Below are positions 12,311-23,700 of a stretch of 64,000 bases of DNA, piece after piece. This stretch comes from Apteryx mantelli (lineage: Eukaryota > Chordata > Aves > Apterygiformes > Apterygidae), in NCBI RefSeq assembly GCF_036417845.1, contig NC_089981.1:62771268-62835267 (forward strand), given 5' to 3'. Every line of letters begins with the position of its first letter. Position 1 is the stretch's first letter. The position numbers were made by a program, and so were the translations under genes. Under the pieces are notes generated by a model. It made no database searches and was not told where the DNA came from. It saw only the letters and a program-made list of their open reading frames with translations.

Positions 12311-15300
12311 TTTTATTCAATGCAGAGCAGCTTCAACAATTGAGACTGAAAACAACCCACCCCAGAACCTAGTATTTATAAAGTGCTGCTACCTTAAGAG
12401 GGAAACAGCTGGACTCCAATTCCCTTGTACATGTAAAAGAATTAAACTAGTTTCTTCCAGTCTTTTGAGTAAATGGTTCTGTCCAAATGACTGGTTTCTG
12501 GATGAGAATAGTACTGGTATCACAGCAACCTCTCTTCTCTGTGTCATTTGTTTCCTTGACTTTTACTGAAAATGCCTGAAAAAAAAATATTCCATTTTTG
12601 ATATATCCAAGAGGAAAACTGAAGGAAAAGAAAGGAAAAGGAAATAAATTGTTTTTTATTATGAGATGAAATTAAGTGAATTTGTGTGACCACTCACTAA
12701 ACAGTCAGTTATTCGCTGAGCCCTATTGCTAAGCTGCTTGTAATGCTTTTGTCCAATGCATTTTATTTACCTAGTGTATTTTAAAATGCTTGGTTTCTAA
12801 AGGGAATTAGTGTTAGCAAAACACATTCCACAAGAAGCCAGAAATCATGCAAGTAAGGCCATCTTCATAGCCTAAGCCTAATCTAATCTGCTAGAAAGAT
12901 AACCAAGGGTTATAGTTTAGGTTTATAAACCCTTATATAGCATTTCAAAATCCAGGAGGGTTTTGTTTTTATAACTCCTCCATCTGCAGGTAGAAGCTAT
13001 TGTTTTGGTCTAGTCTCTGTGTTGCCTTGTAGATTAGGACACAGGCTACTTGAAGGATGCTTTTTTTTTTACCATTGGGTATGCATTTTGGCTATTTCTG
13101 GGGCATGATGTCCTGGAAGATCAATCTGTGATAACTCTATCATATTCAAAACTTGTGGTTAAAGGCCGCTGCTCTAGTTTAGAGTGAGCTCCTTTGGCCA
13201 GAGATGATACGGTGTGGGAGGATGTACTGATCTACTTGGATTTAAGCAGTAGTAGAGCTTTTGCTGAGCCCAGCCTCCAGATTAAAGCTACATTTCTTCA
13301 GCAAAATTCCTGAAGGAGAGCAAGCCAAAAATGCACATGGGCATTCTGCACTAGAGACAGTGATTGGACCGGTAGGTAACACTTCTGCAATTATACAGCT
13401 GGCTTTTGGGCTCCCAGAACAAACTTTTCTGTCGGTATGAGTTTTAAGTCTGTTTTATAAGAATGACTGTAAAACCAAAATGATTTATACTCAAAGAAGA
13501 CAATAGTCTCTGAAGATTTCTAGCTCTCCTTCAGTCTGTGGTAGTCTAAAAAGCGTTGGTGAAGGGAAATCTATAAAGCTACTGAAAATCAAAGCAGGAA
13601 GTCAAGCTGTTCAGGAACTGTGTAAGAGCACTCCATATAACAACATATGCTCTCTATAAGCATTTTACCAGATGTATACATAGGTAAGAGAATACAGTCT
13701 TAAATAACTGGAAGAAGAGATGACCAGAATTTGTCTTGCTTCATGAGATACAAATTCAATGAGCGTCCATACTTACATCTTGGGAGAGGATAGCGTCATA
13801 TTACACATTTAATTTATACTAGGAGGAGTGTTTCCTTCACCAGACCCTTTCTTTCAGTGTAAGAGCCACCATAGCAAAAAGACAAATGTTGCTGGCTAAA
13901 TTCGTGTCTTAGGACACAGTAGTCAGTGCTGCTTTCAGTTAAATAAAATATGGTGGCGTTACACTGGTGGATCATGACAGCACAAAGTAATAAAAGTTGC
14001 TTTCTTCGAGTCAGTGTCTTCTATATTTTGAATAAAATTCTGCGAAAGCTGAGAGCTTTAGGGTAATTCCCAGCACCTCTTATTCTGCTGTTTAGTCTGT
14101 AGGTTACTTTTGATCTTGAGGTATAGTTTACCATGTGCTAAAATGCTCAGCTTCCGAAAGGAGCTGCTGCAGTAACCCACCAGACTTGATACAAAGATTA
14201 ATCAATAAGGGGTGATTCTGTCATCCTCATCCCTTGCAGGTAGTACCTCGTTTACACAAGCAGCCTTATTAGCTGTCTTTTATTACTCAAAAGGAAAAAT
14301 GGTGCTTGTTGTGAGTCAGAATGGAAGAGTTGGACCCTTGGTGAACAAAGAGTCTGGGATTATCGTTCCCAAAAGCCCCCTGAGGCCTGTATCAAGAGTT
14401 ATTAACCACTGGTTCAGCCCGTAGCATTATTCTGTAGGCTTAAGTGGAATTTCAGTGGTATATTGGGTCTTGTGTCTGTGTAGGGGTGAATTTTGCCCTC
14501 TGTTGTTTTATCTTATAAATAGCTGTTGCAGTTTCTCTTTTACATTGTTGTTTAGATCTCTTTCAAAGGTACGGTTTCGTAATCCCCTGCTGCTTTTTTT
14601 TCTTTTTTCTAATAATAAATAAATTTGCAAATCCACACATAACTGAAACAAAGGGCAAATAAGCTCTGCACAGTTCATACTTGGTGCTGGATACCTAATT
14701 TTGATGATTTCAGTCATCATTCATTTGAAAAGCAGAAGCTATGATTGTTAAGCCTTGTTATTTTCAATGAGGCCCGACAGTTTCAAGGTTAAACAGAAGA
14801 CAGCTACTTTCATCCCAGTAATATTTCTCTTCAAACATGGGCAGCTCTTCACCAGCTTATCTGCTCTGGTGTGCAGTGTCATTGGTTGGTCACAGAGTGG
14901 TGCACATCTAAGCGTATTGCAGGACAGCCTGTAAGCAGTGACCCTCGAACCCACGTCTCCCTTAAAGACACCTCAGCTGTTGAAGTTATTTTTCCCCTGC
15001 ATGTATAAGCCATGCAGCATTTCTTTGTAACTGAACTGCAATTTAAATAAGCTGTAATCTCAGATTTTACTATTTTTCTGCTGTCTCTCAGAAAATAGAA
15101 TTTGCAGTTCAAACCTTCTGTTTGTCCAGGCTATTTGACATGTGTCTCCCATCCTTTATGTTTCAGAGCAGAGGGATTTGCTCCTGAAGCACATTAGGGA
15201 AGATGCTACTGAGAGAGAGACCTTCAGTGATGCTTAAAGTGGTTGAGAAAGCTGGAGTGATGCTTCTGAACATCCAAGGGTCAAAGGCCCTCACTGCTGT

Positions 15301-17113
15301 TACAAGTGAGGGCTGATCTGTCATTGCTTTCTAAAATGTTGCACATGGACTAAGAACTGATTTAACACGTAAACTTCTCAATAACAGGGTCTGAGGAAAA
15401 TATGGCCTATCAGTTACTATAAGTTATAATATTTAGAATCCAGAAAACATTGATTTAGCCAACGTAGAAAAGCTGTCAGGAGTAAATAAGCTGCAAAAGC
15501 CCTGACTTGATACTTGTGTAGAATGACTGAAGTAAGTTATAACTGTCTGGTTGCTGCCTCCATAAAGACAAACAAGTGCAGTAGATGTATTTTGGAAAAA
15601 CAGAAAAAAATATTAATGACTGATTAAAAAGGAAAAGAAAATTGGAGGGAGAGGAGTAATGTTTTACCTGTGCTTGGAAAGTGAAACTGACAGTCATTAA
15701 AAGTCAATTCTTTAGTGTCCCTGTGCAATGACTAGAACCAGCTGAACTTTCCATGTACATTTCCTGGTGTGTGATAGGTGGCTTTAGGGTGGTGAATTCT
15801 TTATCTACTTTCAAAAATTATGTCACCTGGTGAGTACAATAAAAGGTGTAGCTTCATGATGCTTGGTGGTTCCTGGAAAATTAGAGTGTTTCAATACATA
15901 CAGTGTACATTAGTCACTTGTGGCAATAAATCCAAGATGTGTTAACTAGTTTTCCTGCACTGAAGTTATTAATGCATCCATTAGATCAAATGCAGTTAAC
16001 AGCTTTGATAAAGCTGTATTATTTTATTTCCTATCTGCATTCCTCATGTTGTAAAATATTTTTTAAAAATCTGTCTTTTCAGATCAGAACAAGTGGTGAA
16101 CTTTGCAGTAGTGAATACAGCTATTTGAACTTGCAACTCTTCTTAACTATTGTGAAAGTCGTGTACCTAATATGCTGGGTATGGCCCTGAAAGTGTTCTG
16201 CTACCCTCAGTGTCTAGTTTTATACAATTATTTTGGGGGGTGGGCGAGCTTTCATTGAAGAATTTCTTCAATTTTTCTAAAATATAGATAAATATAGATA
16301 AATTGAAGAAATAGCTTGAATACATGATTACTGGAGTGCTTAAGATAAATGTGTGCAAATGGAAAACCCTGGGCAAATTTAGCACTTCGAGTTTGCCTAC
16401 GTACTTTGACAAAAGAAAGAACAAATTAAGCCAGTGAGATGCTGGACATGTTTATATCCTGTGCATTAAAACTAAGAGAGTATTAGGCATCTTTCTGTCC
16501 TACTTATTTAGACAGTAAATTATTTTTTAATTGTGTCGACATAACAGTCATGCAGGCCACCTTCAAAATACCTTCATATGCATCTTTGGAAATTTGGTTT
16601 GTCATGCATTTTGAAAAAGCTTTTGACATGGATTTTAGCCATAAATTTATAAATTGGACGATGAAAGTATCTTGCAGTGTTGAATAATAAGCAGGGTATT
16701 TTCTAAGGAATAACAACAAGTGTTACATTTTACAGGAGCCGTAGACCACTCAAGTTCATAAATATTGTAGAATGTACTGCTTACACAAAAAGGTATGTGT
16801 GCAACAAGATTGCTGCTTAGGGTTTTTTGTTAATTCCTTATGAGGACCTCAGATACTGTATGTACTACAAAAAAGAAAAGGTGAGTTGATAGACATCACT
16901 GACTGCAAAGGGGTTGGGTTGTAGGTTAAAAAGTTTTCTGCAAGTTGTCTGCATTTTCTCTTAATGTCTGTCTTTTACAGTAACTGCTTTGTTTCTTAGC
17001 ATGGCCACCACCAGGACAGCTTGGTTCGGTGCAAACACTGTCTCTTTCAGCCAGAACATTCCTAACGTTAGCTTCTTTATTTTCTCCTCTCCCTCTCCCC
17101 TGCCCCCTCTCAG
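12311..17113. other. Non-coding, probable end of the MIPOL1 last intron
   Basis: I searched for coding sequence matching the glutamine- and glutamate-rich penultimate part of MIPOL1 and found none. The interval ends in a very good polypyrimidine tract and AG acceptor (about 17,080-17,113). An AT-rich hairpin near 16,262 is listed separately. Confidence 0.5.
16262..16312. repeat. Perfect 13-bp inverted repeat around ATATAGATAA tandem
   Basis: ATTTCTTCAATTT (16,262-16,274) and its exact reverse complement AAATTGAAGAAAT (16,300-16,312) flank a 25-nt spacer that includes two copies of a 10-bp AATATAGATA unit. It could fold as a hairpin. No function is evident, and no flanking target-site duplication was recognised. 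Confidence 0.7.
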
Positions 17114-17180
17114 GTTGGAAAGACTGGTGGATGTTCTGAGGAAGAAGGTTGGAGCAGGGACCATTAGGACCGTGATCTGA
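17114..17180 (+). CDS. MIPOL1: MIPOL1 terminal coding exon (mirror-image polydactyly 1), partial gene
   Basis: This is the last coding exon of MIPOL1, a coiled-coil protein of about 440 residues in mammals, named for a patient with mirror-image polydactyly; its molecular role is poorly defined. The exon opens after a long C/T tract ending CCCCCTCTCAG. Its first base completes a codon begun in the previous exon, most likely a lysine AAG. It then encodes LERLVDVLRKKVGAGTIRTVI followed by TGA. From memory, human MIPOL1 ends in almost the same residues, differing at two positions near VGTGTMRTVI. The basic, leucine-rich heptads fit the end of the coiled coil. The upstream exons are not in the window. 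The gene runs on + and converges on FOXA1, as in mammals. An isolated matching exon could in principle be a pseudogene piece, but the intact splice acceptor and the synteny argue against that. Confidence 0.85.
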
Positions 17181-18989
17181 TTGAAAGCTCTAGTCTAAGG
17201 AAGCATTCACATCTGGTGACCAGGCTGCTTCATTCAGCGCTGTGTAAACACTAAAGCCTTAACTTAGCAAACAGTTGTTAGAAGTGGGACACTCCAGCGA
17301 CATTCCAAGCTGAGATAAAATCAAATTATAAATGTTTAACTACTTTGCTGCTGAGTTCTGTGATTTGTCGAAATATTTCACTGCAAACATATATTTGTTT
17401 TTAAGCAGATGCATTGTGGCACTAGGTACTGTGAAAAATGACGTAGATGCTTATTTTAACAGTGTTACTAGACTGTAGTCTGCTGCAAGACACAGCCTGA
17501 TCATGTTTTCAAATACTGCCTGCTTCAGATGCAAAATCCTGCAAAGCAGTTTCCAAATTTAAATCTCTTGTGTTATTTCTGAAACTGCAAACAGTCCAGT
17601 ATTTGTATGTTAAATATATTATTTGATAAAGTAGGTTCACATTCAAAAAATATCTCTGGTTAGTATCTTGGAATTTTTTTTCCCTTTACTCATAGCCCAT
17701 TCAATTGTGGCTAGTAACTGCAGCTATGTCTGGAGGAACTGGTTCATATATTGCTGTGTGTAAGCTTTGTAACATTGTACGGTATCTCAGACAGTGGGGA
17801 ATTTTCTGGATTGCTGTTGATCACTCCTCTGTTCTTTCCTATGAGAGGAAATCTCTCAGATATTCAGGATCCACCTTATAGAATCAAAACTCACATCTTC
17901 AGTGTAAAATGGGTGTCTCACCCCTTTGCTACAAGAGTTTTTGCCTGTTTCTTCTAAGCGGAAATTAGTGCTCTGTTATGTAGGAGCAGCATCCAGGTTG
18001 AGTCTGAGCCCAGACTGCCAACTGTCTACTTTGCTTACTCCTCAAGTGCCCTCAGAGTGAATGCTTAAGGCTGAAGAATAGAAGGCAACAGGAAGGTGGG
18101 AAAATAGAAGGGTGAGGAGAAAAATTTCAGGTACACATACGTTCTAGACCTTACAGACACAGCAGAGTTAGGGCTAGAATTATATATGTGACCCATGCAC
18201 ATCCACGTATTCTACCTGTCCATGGCACATGACAAGTTGAGTAGAGAGGTCAGCTCAGTGCTCTTAGAACCAAGCTCAAGAAGGGCAAGTATAAACTCTA
18301 AGCAGCCCAAATTCAGTATTGACTCTCAGAAGCACAGCAGGCTTTAAGCTACCCCTACGATGAGCCGGCCTAAGCAGAGTGAATGTAGCTACTAAGGTTT
18401 CCACTTGGTCACTCTGCTTTGTCTTTAATGTTGTTATGCTGTCTTCTTTCTTAAATTTTGCTTATACAAATGTAATGAAGGATTAGTCTAGCAGAAGAAT
18501 GAAGAAAATGAAACTTAAATTTAGGTTTGGTGGAGACATTTTGATGCTTTTTTTTCCTTTCAAGCACTTCCACATTAAATCTTCATCATCTGCACATCTA
18601 AGATGCTCTTAGTTTCAGTCCACCAAGTGTGGCCCCTTACATGGAAATTGGTAGCATTCCTTCAGTCCAAATTTGCCAGAATCTTTTCTAGAAACTTCCT
18701 AAGTGCCCAAGACAGCCAGAGAGTCTACCCCAAACACGTAGCAGGAGGAAAGTTTAATGCTTCCAGATTTGAACATTGTCAAACCCCAGCTTCCAGCTTC
18801 TTAGCCATCTGGGGTATGCTGCTGTCCAGGGCTTGGAAGACTCTACTGCTTTTTTTTTTTCCCCCTACTATCATCACTGAACCTTAGGGCACAGACAAGA
18901 TCTCCTGAGCTGTTGGTGCTGTTGAACCAATTTTGATTTAAGGAAATGGCCAAGGAAGGAATGAAGATGAAGATATAAGGACTACCATG
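17181..18989 (+). other. MIPOL1: MIPOL1 3'UTR and downstream flank
   Basis: The sequence directly after the MIPOL1 stop must begin with its 3'UTR. I found no canonical AATAAA on the + strand within the first kilobase. Variant hexamers such as TATAAA (in 'attataaatg' near 17,327) or ATTAAA near 18,574 are candidates, so the 3' end cannot be fixed from sequence alone. No other gene was recognised here. Confidence 0.4.
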
Positions 18990-20190
18990 TTATGTTTGAC
19001 CAAAGGCCCAACTAGCCCAGAAAGTGCCTTTGACAATGACCAGTAGTAGATGCTTAGGAAAGGTTATAAAATCAGGGCAGGTGCTAGTAACCTTTCTCCA
19101 GAATAGTCTTTCAGCCTCCAACAATTTGTCATTTAAGGGCTTTCCAAGCCAGAGGTGGTGTCTTTGTATTTAGTACCATTTATGGGCTTTTTTTCATGAC
19201 AAATTTTTTAATCCATTTAAGGTTTTAGTATCTACTCTGTCCTGTGACAAGAAGTCCTGTAGTTAATGATGCACTGAGTGAAGAAGTATTTCCTTTTCTT
19301 TATTGTGAACCAGCTAGATTAATTTGATATCACCTAGTTTTCATATTAGAAGAGACAGTGAAGAACCATTCCTTGTTCATACCTTTTCAATGCCCCTAGT
19401 GATTCTCTGTATTTCACATTGTTCCCCTGTCATCTCATTTACAGACAGAAGCCTTAGTCTCCTGTAAACAGGCTGTCTCATGTTTTTAATTGGCCTTGTT
19501 GCGCTAATCTCTTTCTTTTCCAGTTCTGCAGTGTTTTTACTGAGATAGAACCAGATTTGCCCATGGAATTCAAGATGTGGAAAAAATGTCAGTTTATCAG
19601 CTGGAATAATGATGTTTTAGGTTTTATTCTGTCCTCCATTTGTAATCATTTCTAACATTGGTTTTGTTTTATGACAGCTGATGTCTGTTATGTTGATCCT
19701 ATAATAATTCTAGGTCTCATTTGTCAATTATAATACTCAGTTCAGAGTTCACTGTAGAGTATATGAAGCCAGGACTGTCTTCTGAATGCATAGCTTTGCA
19801 TTTATCAGTAATTAATTTCATCTGCTGTTTTATCATGTGTTTACTGAATATCATGAGTTCCTGTTGCATCTCTTCTCACAGCTCATCTTTACTATTCACA
19901 GTAACTTCATATCATCAGCAAACATCACCATCTCCAAATTAACCCCTTTTTCAAGGTGATTTCTGGGTGTGTTGAACAGCCTGGGCTCCAGCAAGGATCC
20001 CTGTAGGACAATAAGGTGACTTTCCTCCATTGTGAAAATGATACATTTATTCTTACTCATAGTTTTAATCTAACTTTTAATCACTTACTTATCCATGTAA
20101 GAGGGAACCCTTACTCCTTGACAGCTTTGATGAGGAAGCTTATTTGCTGCTTTGGAAATGCAAGTTTACTGAATCAGGGCTTGTTTTCCA
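18990..20190 (-). mobile_element. Ancient CR1/L3-type LINE, long remnant
   Basis: About 1.2 kb reads collinearly, in reverse complement, with the 3' half of old amniote CR1 elements. Recognisable landmarks on + are 'tgaagaagtatttccttttc' near 19,280, 'ttcaagatgtgg' near 19,570, 'gctttgcatttatcagtaat' near 19,792, 'tcatcagcaaacatcacc' near 19,912, 'cccctttttcaaggtgattt' near 19,944 and 'gttgaacagcctgggctcca' near 19,971. The reverse transcriptase frame is broken throughout. The left edge is the element's 3' end and the right edge is blurred. Confidence 0.85.
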
Positions 20191-20679
20191 TGCATGAATG
20201 GGCTAAGTTCCTCCTTCACCTGGGTGTATCTAGAATTCCCCATCTTCCTCTGATTCTTTTCTCCTCTGAGCAACTAATCTTGTGATGCAGGTTTCATACA
20301 GCAATATTGTTTGACCTCCTTCCTCTCATGTTAGCTGGCTCTGTTTAGGAAAGGAGGATCAGCCAGGCAAAAGCAGTCTAGGAGTCTTAATATCAGATAC
20401 ATCTGGCTGTGGATAATACTCGATTCTGCAAAATTAGATGATAATTTTGCTTCTTAATTTTCCTATGTCACATTGTACCTTAGGAGAAAAAATATTTCCT
20501 GATTCTGTGTTATGTCTTGTACCAAGTAGGCTGAAATTCAGTGAGGTTTTTAGTTACATTTTTTTATCACCCTTGAGCTAAATGACTTTGAATCATAATT
20601 AAATTAAGTATTGATTTTTAAAATTCAGCTAGATATGTTTATCTTCTTTGAGAAGGACCTTGGGAAATTTACTCTGCTG

Positions 20680-20790
20680 AGAGACAAAGATTCAGGAACA
20701 CTTGGGTACTAATTCTTCCTTGCTAATAACTCTGTGTGCAGTCTTTGATAAATCTTTTAGTGACAAGTATAAAAGGTGTGTAACCCCTAA
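20680..20790 (+). mobile_element. Possible MIR-type SINE remnant
   Basis: The wording 'gggtactaattcttccttgc', then 'taataactctgtgtgcag', then 'tttgataaatctttta' follows the order of the MIR core (…TAGCTGTGTGACCTTGGGCAAG…), but the divergence is high. Alignment to amniote MIR consensuses is needed before this call can be trusted. Confidence 0.4.
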
Positions 20791-23700
20791 AAAGGTACAT
20801 ATGCATCTTGGGATAGTTTTCAAAATGTGGTTAATATCAAAATACTTTTGCTTCTTCACCCACTGAAGTGAATAGCGAAAGTCGCACAGCTTCCAGTAAT
20901 GTAGGCCCAGGCTTTAGCGTCTTTAGGCGAATTTCTGGCCCCACTAAACTCAATGAGAGTTCCAGCAGCCTGTCAGTGTAATGGGGGCAGCAATTCTCAT
21001 CTGGCCTATAGAAAGAGGGGATAATCATAACCTGGGTTAACTGGCTTTTATTGCATAGTTTATTCATTGTAAACTGATTGATCTCTGTCCAGTGATTTGA
21101 AGGTGAAAAAAAAGCCTGCCCTATATAACAGACAAATACAATTTCATTTCTGTCCTAATTTATGAGAGAAGGGTGAGATTGCATCAGATTATGTAACAGG
21201 AGGAGCAATTCGTTTGCCTCCCAATGGAACAGCAGTTCATGACAAAAGGTGGCTCACAATAGGCAATGATTATGATGTTTGTAATTACTGGTCAAATTAG
21301 TATCCTGGTTGTTTGGAAGAGCACTGAGATACTCAGAAATGTTCTTCCCTCATGAGATTTTGTGTATTTCTCTGGATGATCCTGCAGCAAGTTACACATT
21401 GGGAGCCATTTCTGATATATGCCATGGTAAAATATGTAAATAGCATCACATTGTCTCGGGATAAGAGTGTTATTAATGCTTTTCGGCACTGTAATTATAT
21501 TCATAGTAAGCCTTCCCTAAGCCCTCACTAATTAACAATATTGTTACAAATCAACTGTAACAGAAAAGAACTGTGGACCTTTATTCATTTGGTACTGTTT
21601 TTCATTCAGCCCACAGCCCAAAACTGATAGCATGGTTTTCTATACTAGTGTCAGGAAAACTGCTGATATTTGAAAAGTTCAGAGCCAACTCAGTTTTGTT
21701 AATGGAATCCTGTAGATTAAATCAGTTTGATTCCTCTTTAAATATATTCACAAGAAAGTAAGAGTCATTAGTTAATCATTAATGTAGGGGAATATTAAAA
21801 CTGCTTTTACAAATAAGCCATCATATTGAAATAGTTTAGTAATGTCAATATGTTGTCACAGGAACATTTATTTATTTATTTATTTATTCCAAATCACAGG
21901 ACATTTCACAAGATATTCTTTCACCTTAATTTTCAAATTAAAATGGCTTTAGAAATATTCTTGTCAGATGATCAAGAGCTGTAACATCCTTAATCCGCAT
22001 ACACAAATGAACTTGCTATCTAAATGTCAAGGTTTCTCTATGCCTTTATTTTCTTCATTTAGGATAATTCCAGATAAAAGCTGCTAGTTTTTTTCTTCTT
22101 GATTTGTACCCCACAAGATTTTTCTCATGTACAGGAATAAACTGTGAGGCACATTAAATCACTGACTGGTAGTTTTTCTGATACTATTCTTGCTATGCTT
22201 GCAGCGTTACATGTACTGACTCTTATCATTCTACCATTTCACATGTGGTCTGAAGAACTGGACTTTCTCTATTTGTTCTTCTCATGCATTGGTAAATAAA
22301 ATGTATTCACAAGTCCAAAAAACCACAGTGTTGTTCTCATATTAGGTTGATTATAAGTCAGCTGTTGAGCTTCAATGGTCTAAACATTTCATTCTTCAAT
22401 TTTGTTGGGAGCACACATGTTCTGGGAAGCTTTTAAACAAATACTTGAAATGGTTGAAAGATTTACATTGCCAGTGCCTAGCTAAATATGTAGTCTTTAG
22501 AAAAGACACAGTTTATTTTGGCATCATTTGAAAAACTCAAATATTTTAAACATTTGTTAAGTTTGAGCTTGCACATTTGAATTAAAAGTTTGCATTCCAA
22601 AATTGCATCTCAGGTTACCTGTCTCTTTCCTTTTTGTATTTTATAATCTGTTTATTAAAGTAGTCTTTGCAAAAGGAGTTGAGTTTTTTAGATAATTGTA
22701 AAATATTGTCATTAACTTAATAATTAGGTTAGCCTGGTAACTCTGTTCAACTGAAACATAAAAAACTCAACTCCAGAAGTGTCTTCAGAATTTATGGTTC
22801 ATGTTGGTAGCCAAGACTTGGTTGTAAAATTAATCAACTACAGGAATAGTGTCCGAATCCTGCAGTGCTTTACACTTTTAGTCATGCTGTATACTGTGAT
22901 GTGTAAGTACTAACCCTGATGTTGGATGTAGGACCAGACAATAAAGAAAACAGGTTGAAGATGTATGGAACTGATGAAACAGAATAGCTCAAGAAAAGGA
23001 AAAGCTAACTTTCACCTCAAGTTTTTGTTAGTTTTTGTTTTTCTTTTCTGTCTTTCCTTCCCTTGGCAGAAGAATGGCGGGGGGGGGGAGGATGTTTAGT
23101 CTAATTTTTAATTTAAAAAAAAATATTTTCCCTTTGATTTTCTATTAAGTTTCAACCTGAGACTGGTACTGAAACTTTAAAGGTGAGAATGTGTAAATTG
23201 AAACCACTATATTTTGTTTAAATCCTGCCAGAACCCCAGTTCAGTACATGTGCTTTGGTCTGCTGCCCAGTCAGGAGCCAACTGCAAAGGGTCATTCTAA
23301 TTTCTGAGAAGTTGTCTTCAGGAGGAGTTTGGCATGTTTCCTCCATGGTTACATTGGGCCAAAGGTCCAAACAGTATCACGTTCACAGGAGTTCATGGCT
23401 TACGAAAGCAACAGAAGCAGATCCATTGTCATGTGGTAAAGTATCAATACACCTGGTAGAACTGGTCACAACTTCTTCCCAATCATGCTAAAACAATGTT
23501 ATGATATAACTGCACAAAATACAAAGATCCACAGTATAAGCTATGTGAATTCACAATGATTCATACTCACACATGAATGTGCACACTGTATTTCACATAA
23601 AATTGAAAAATATAATGCTTTCCCAAAGGATTCAAAGAACAGAAACTGGTATATTTATTCATAAAATAAGTATTAGCAGAACTAATTCCTGAGCCAAACT

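Noticed and set aside
16840-16890. AAAAG|GTGAGT donor-like site, considered as the end of the penultimate MIPOL1 exon
   Set aside because: The preceding codons (YCMYYKKEK-like) do not match the coiled-coil sequence expected before the last exon, and the intron to 17,113 would be implausibly short.
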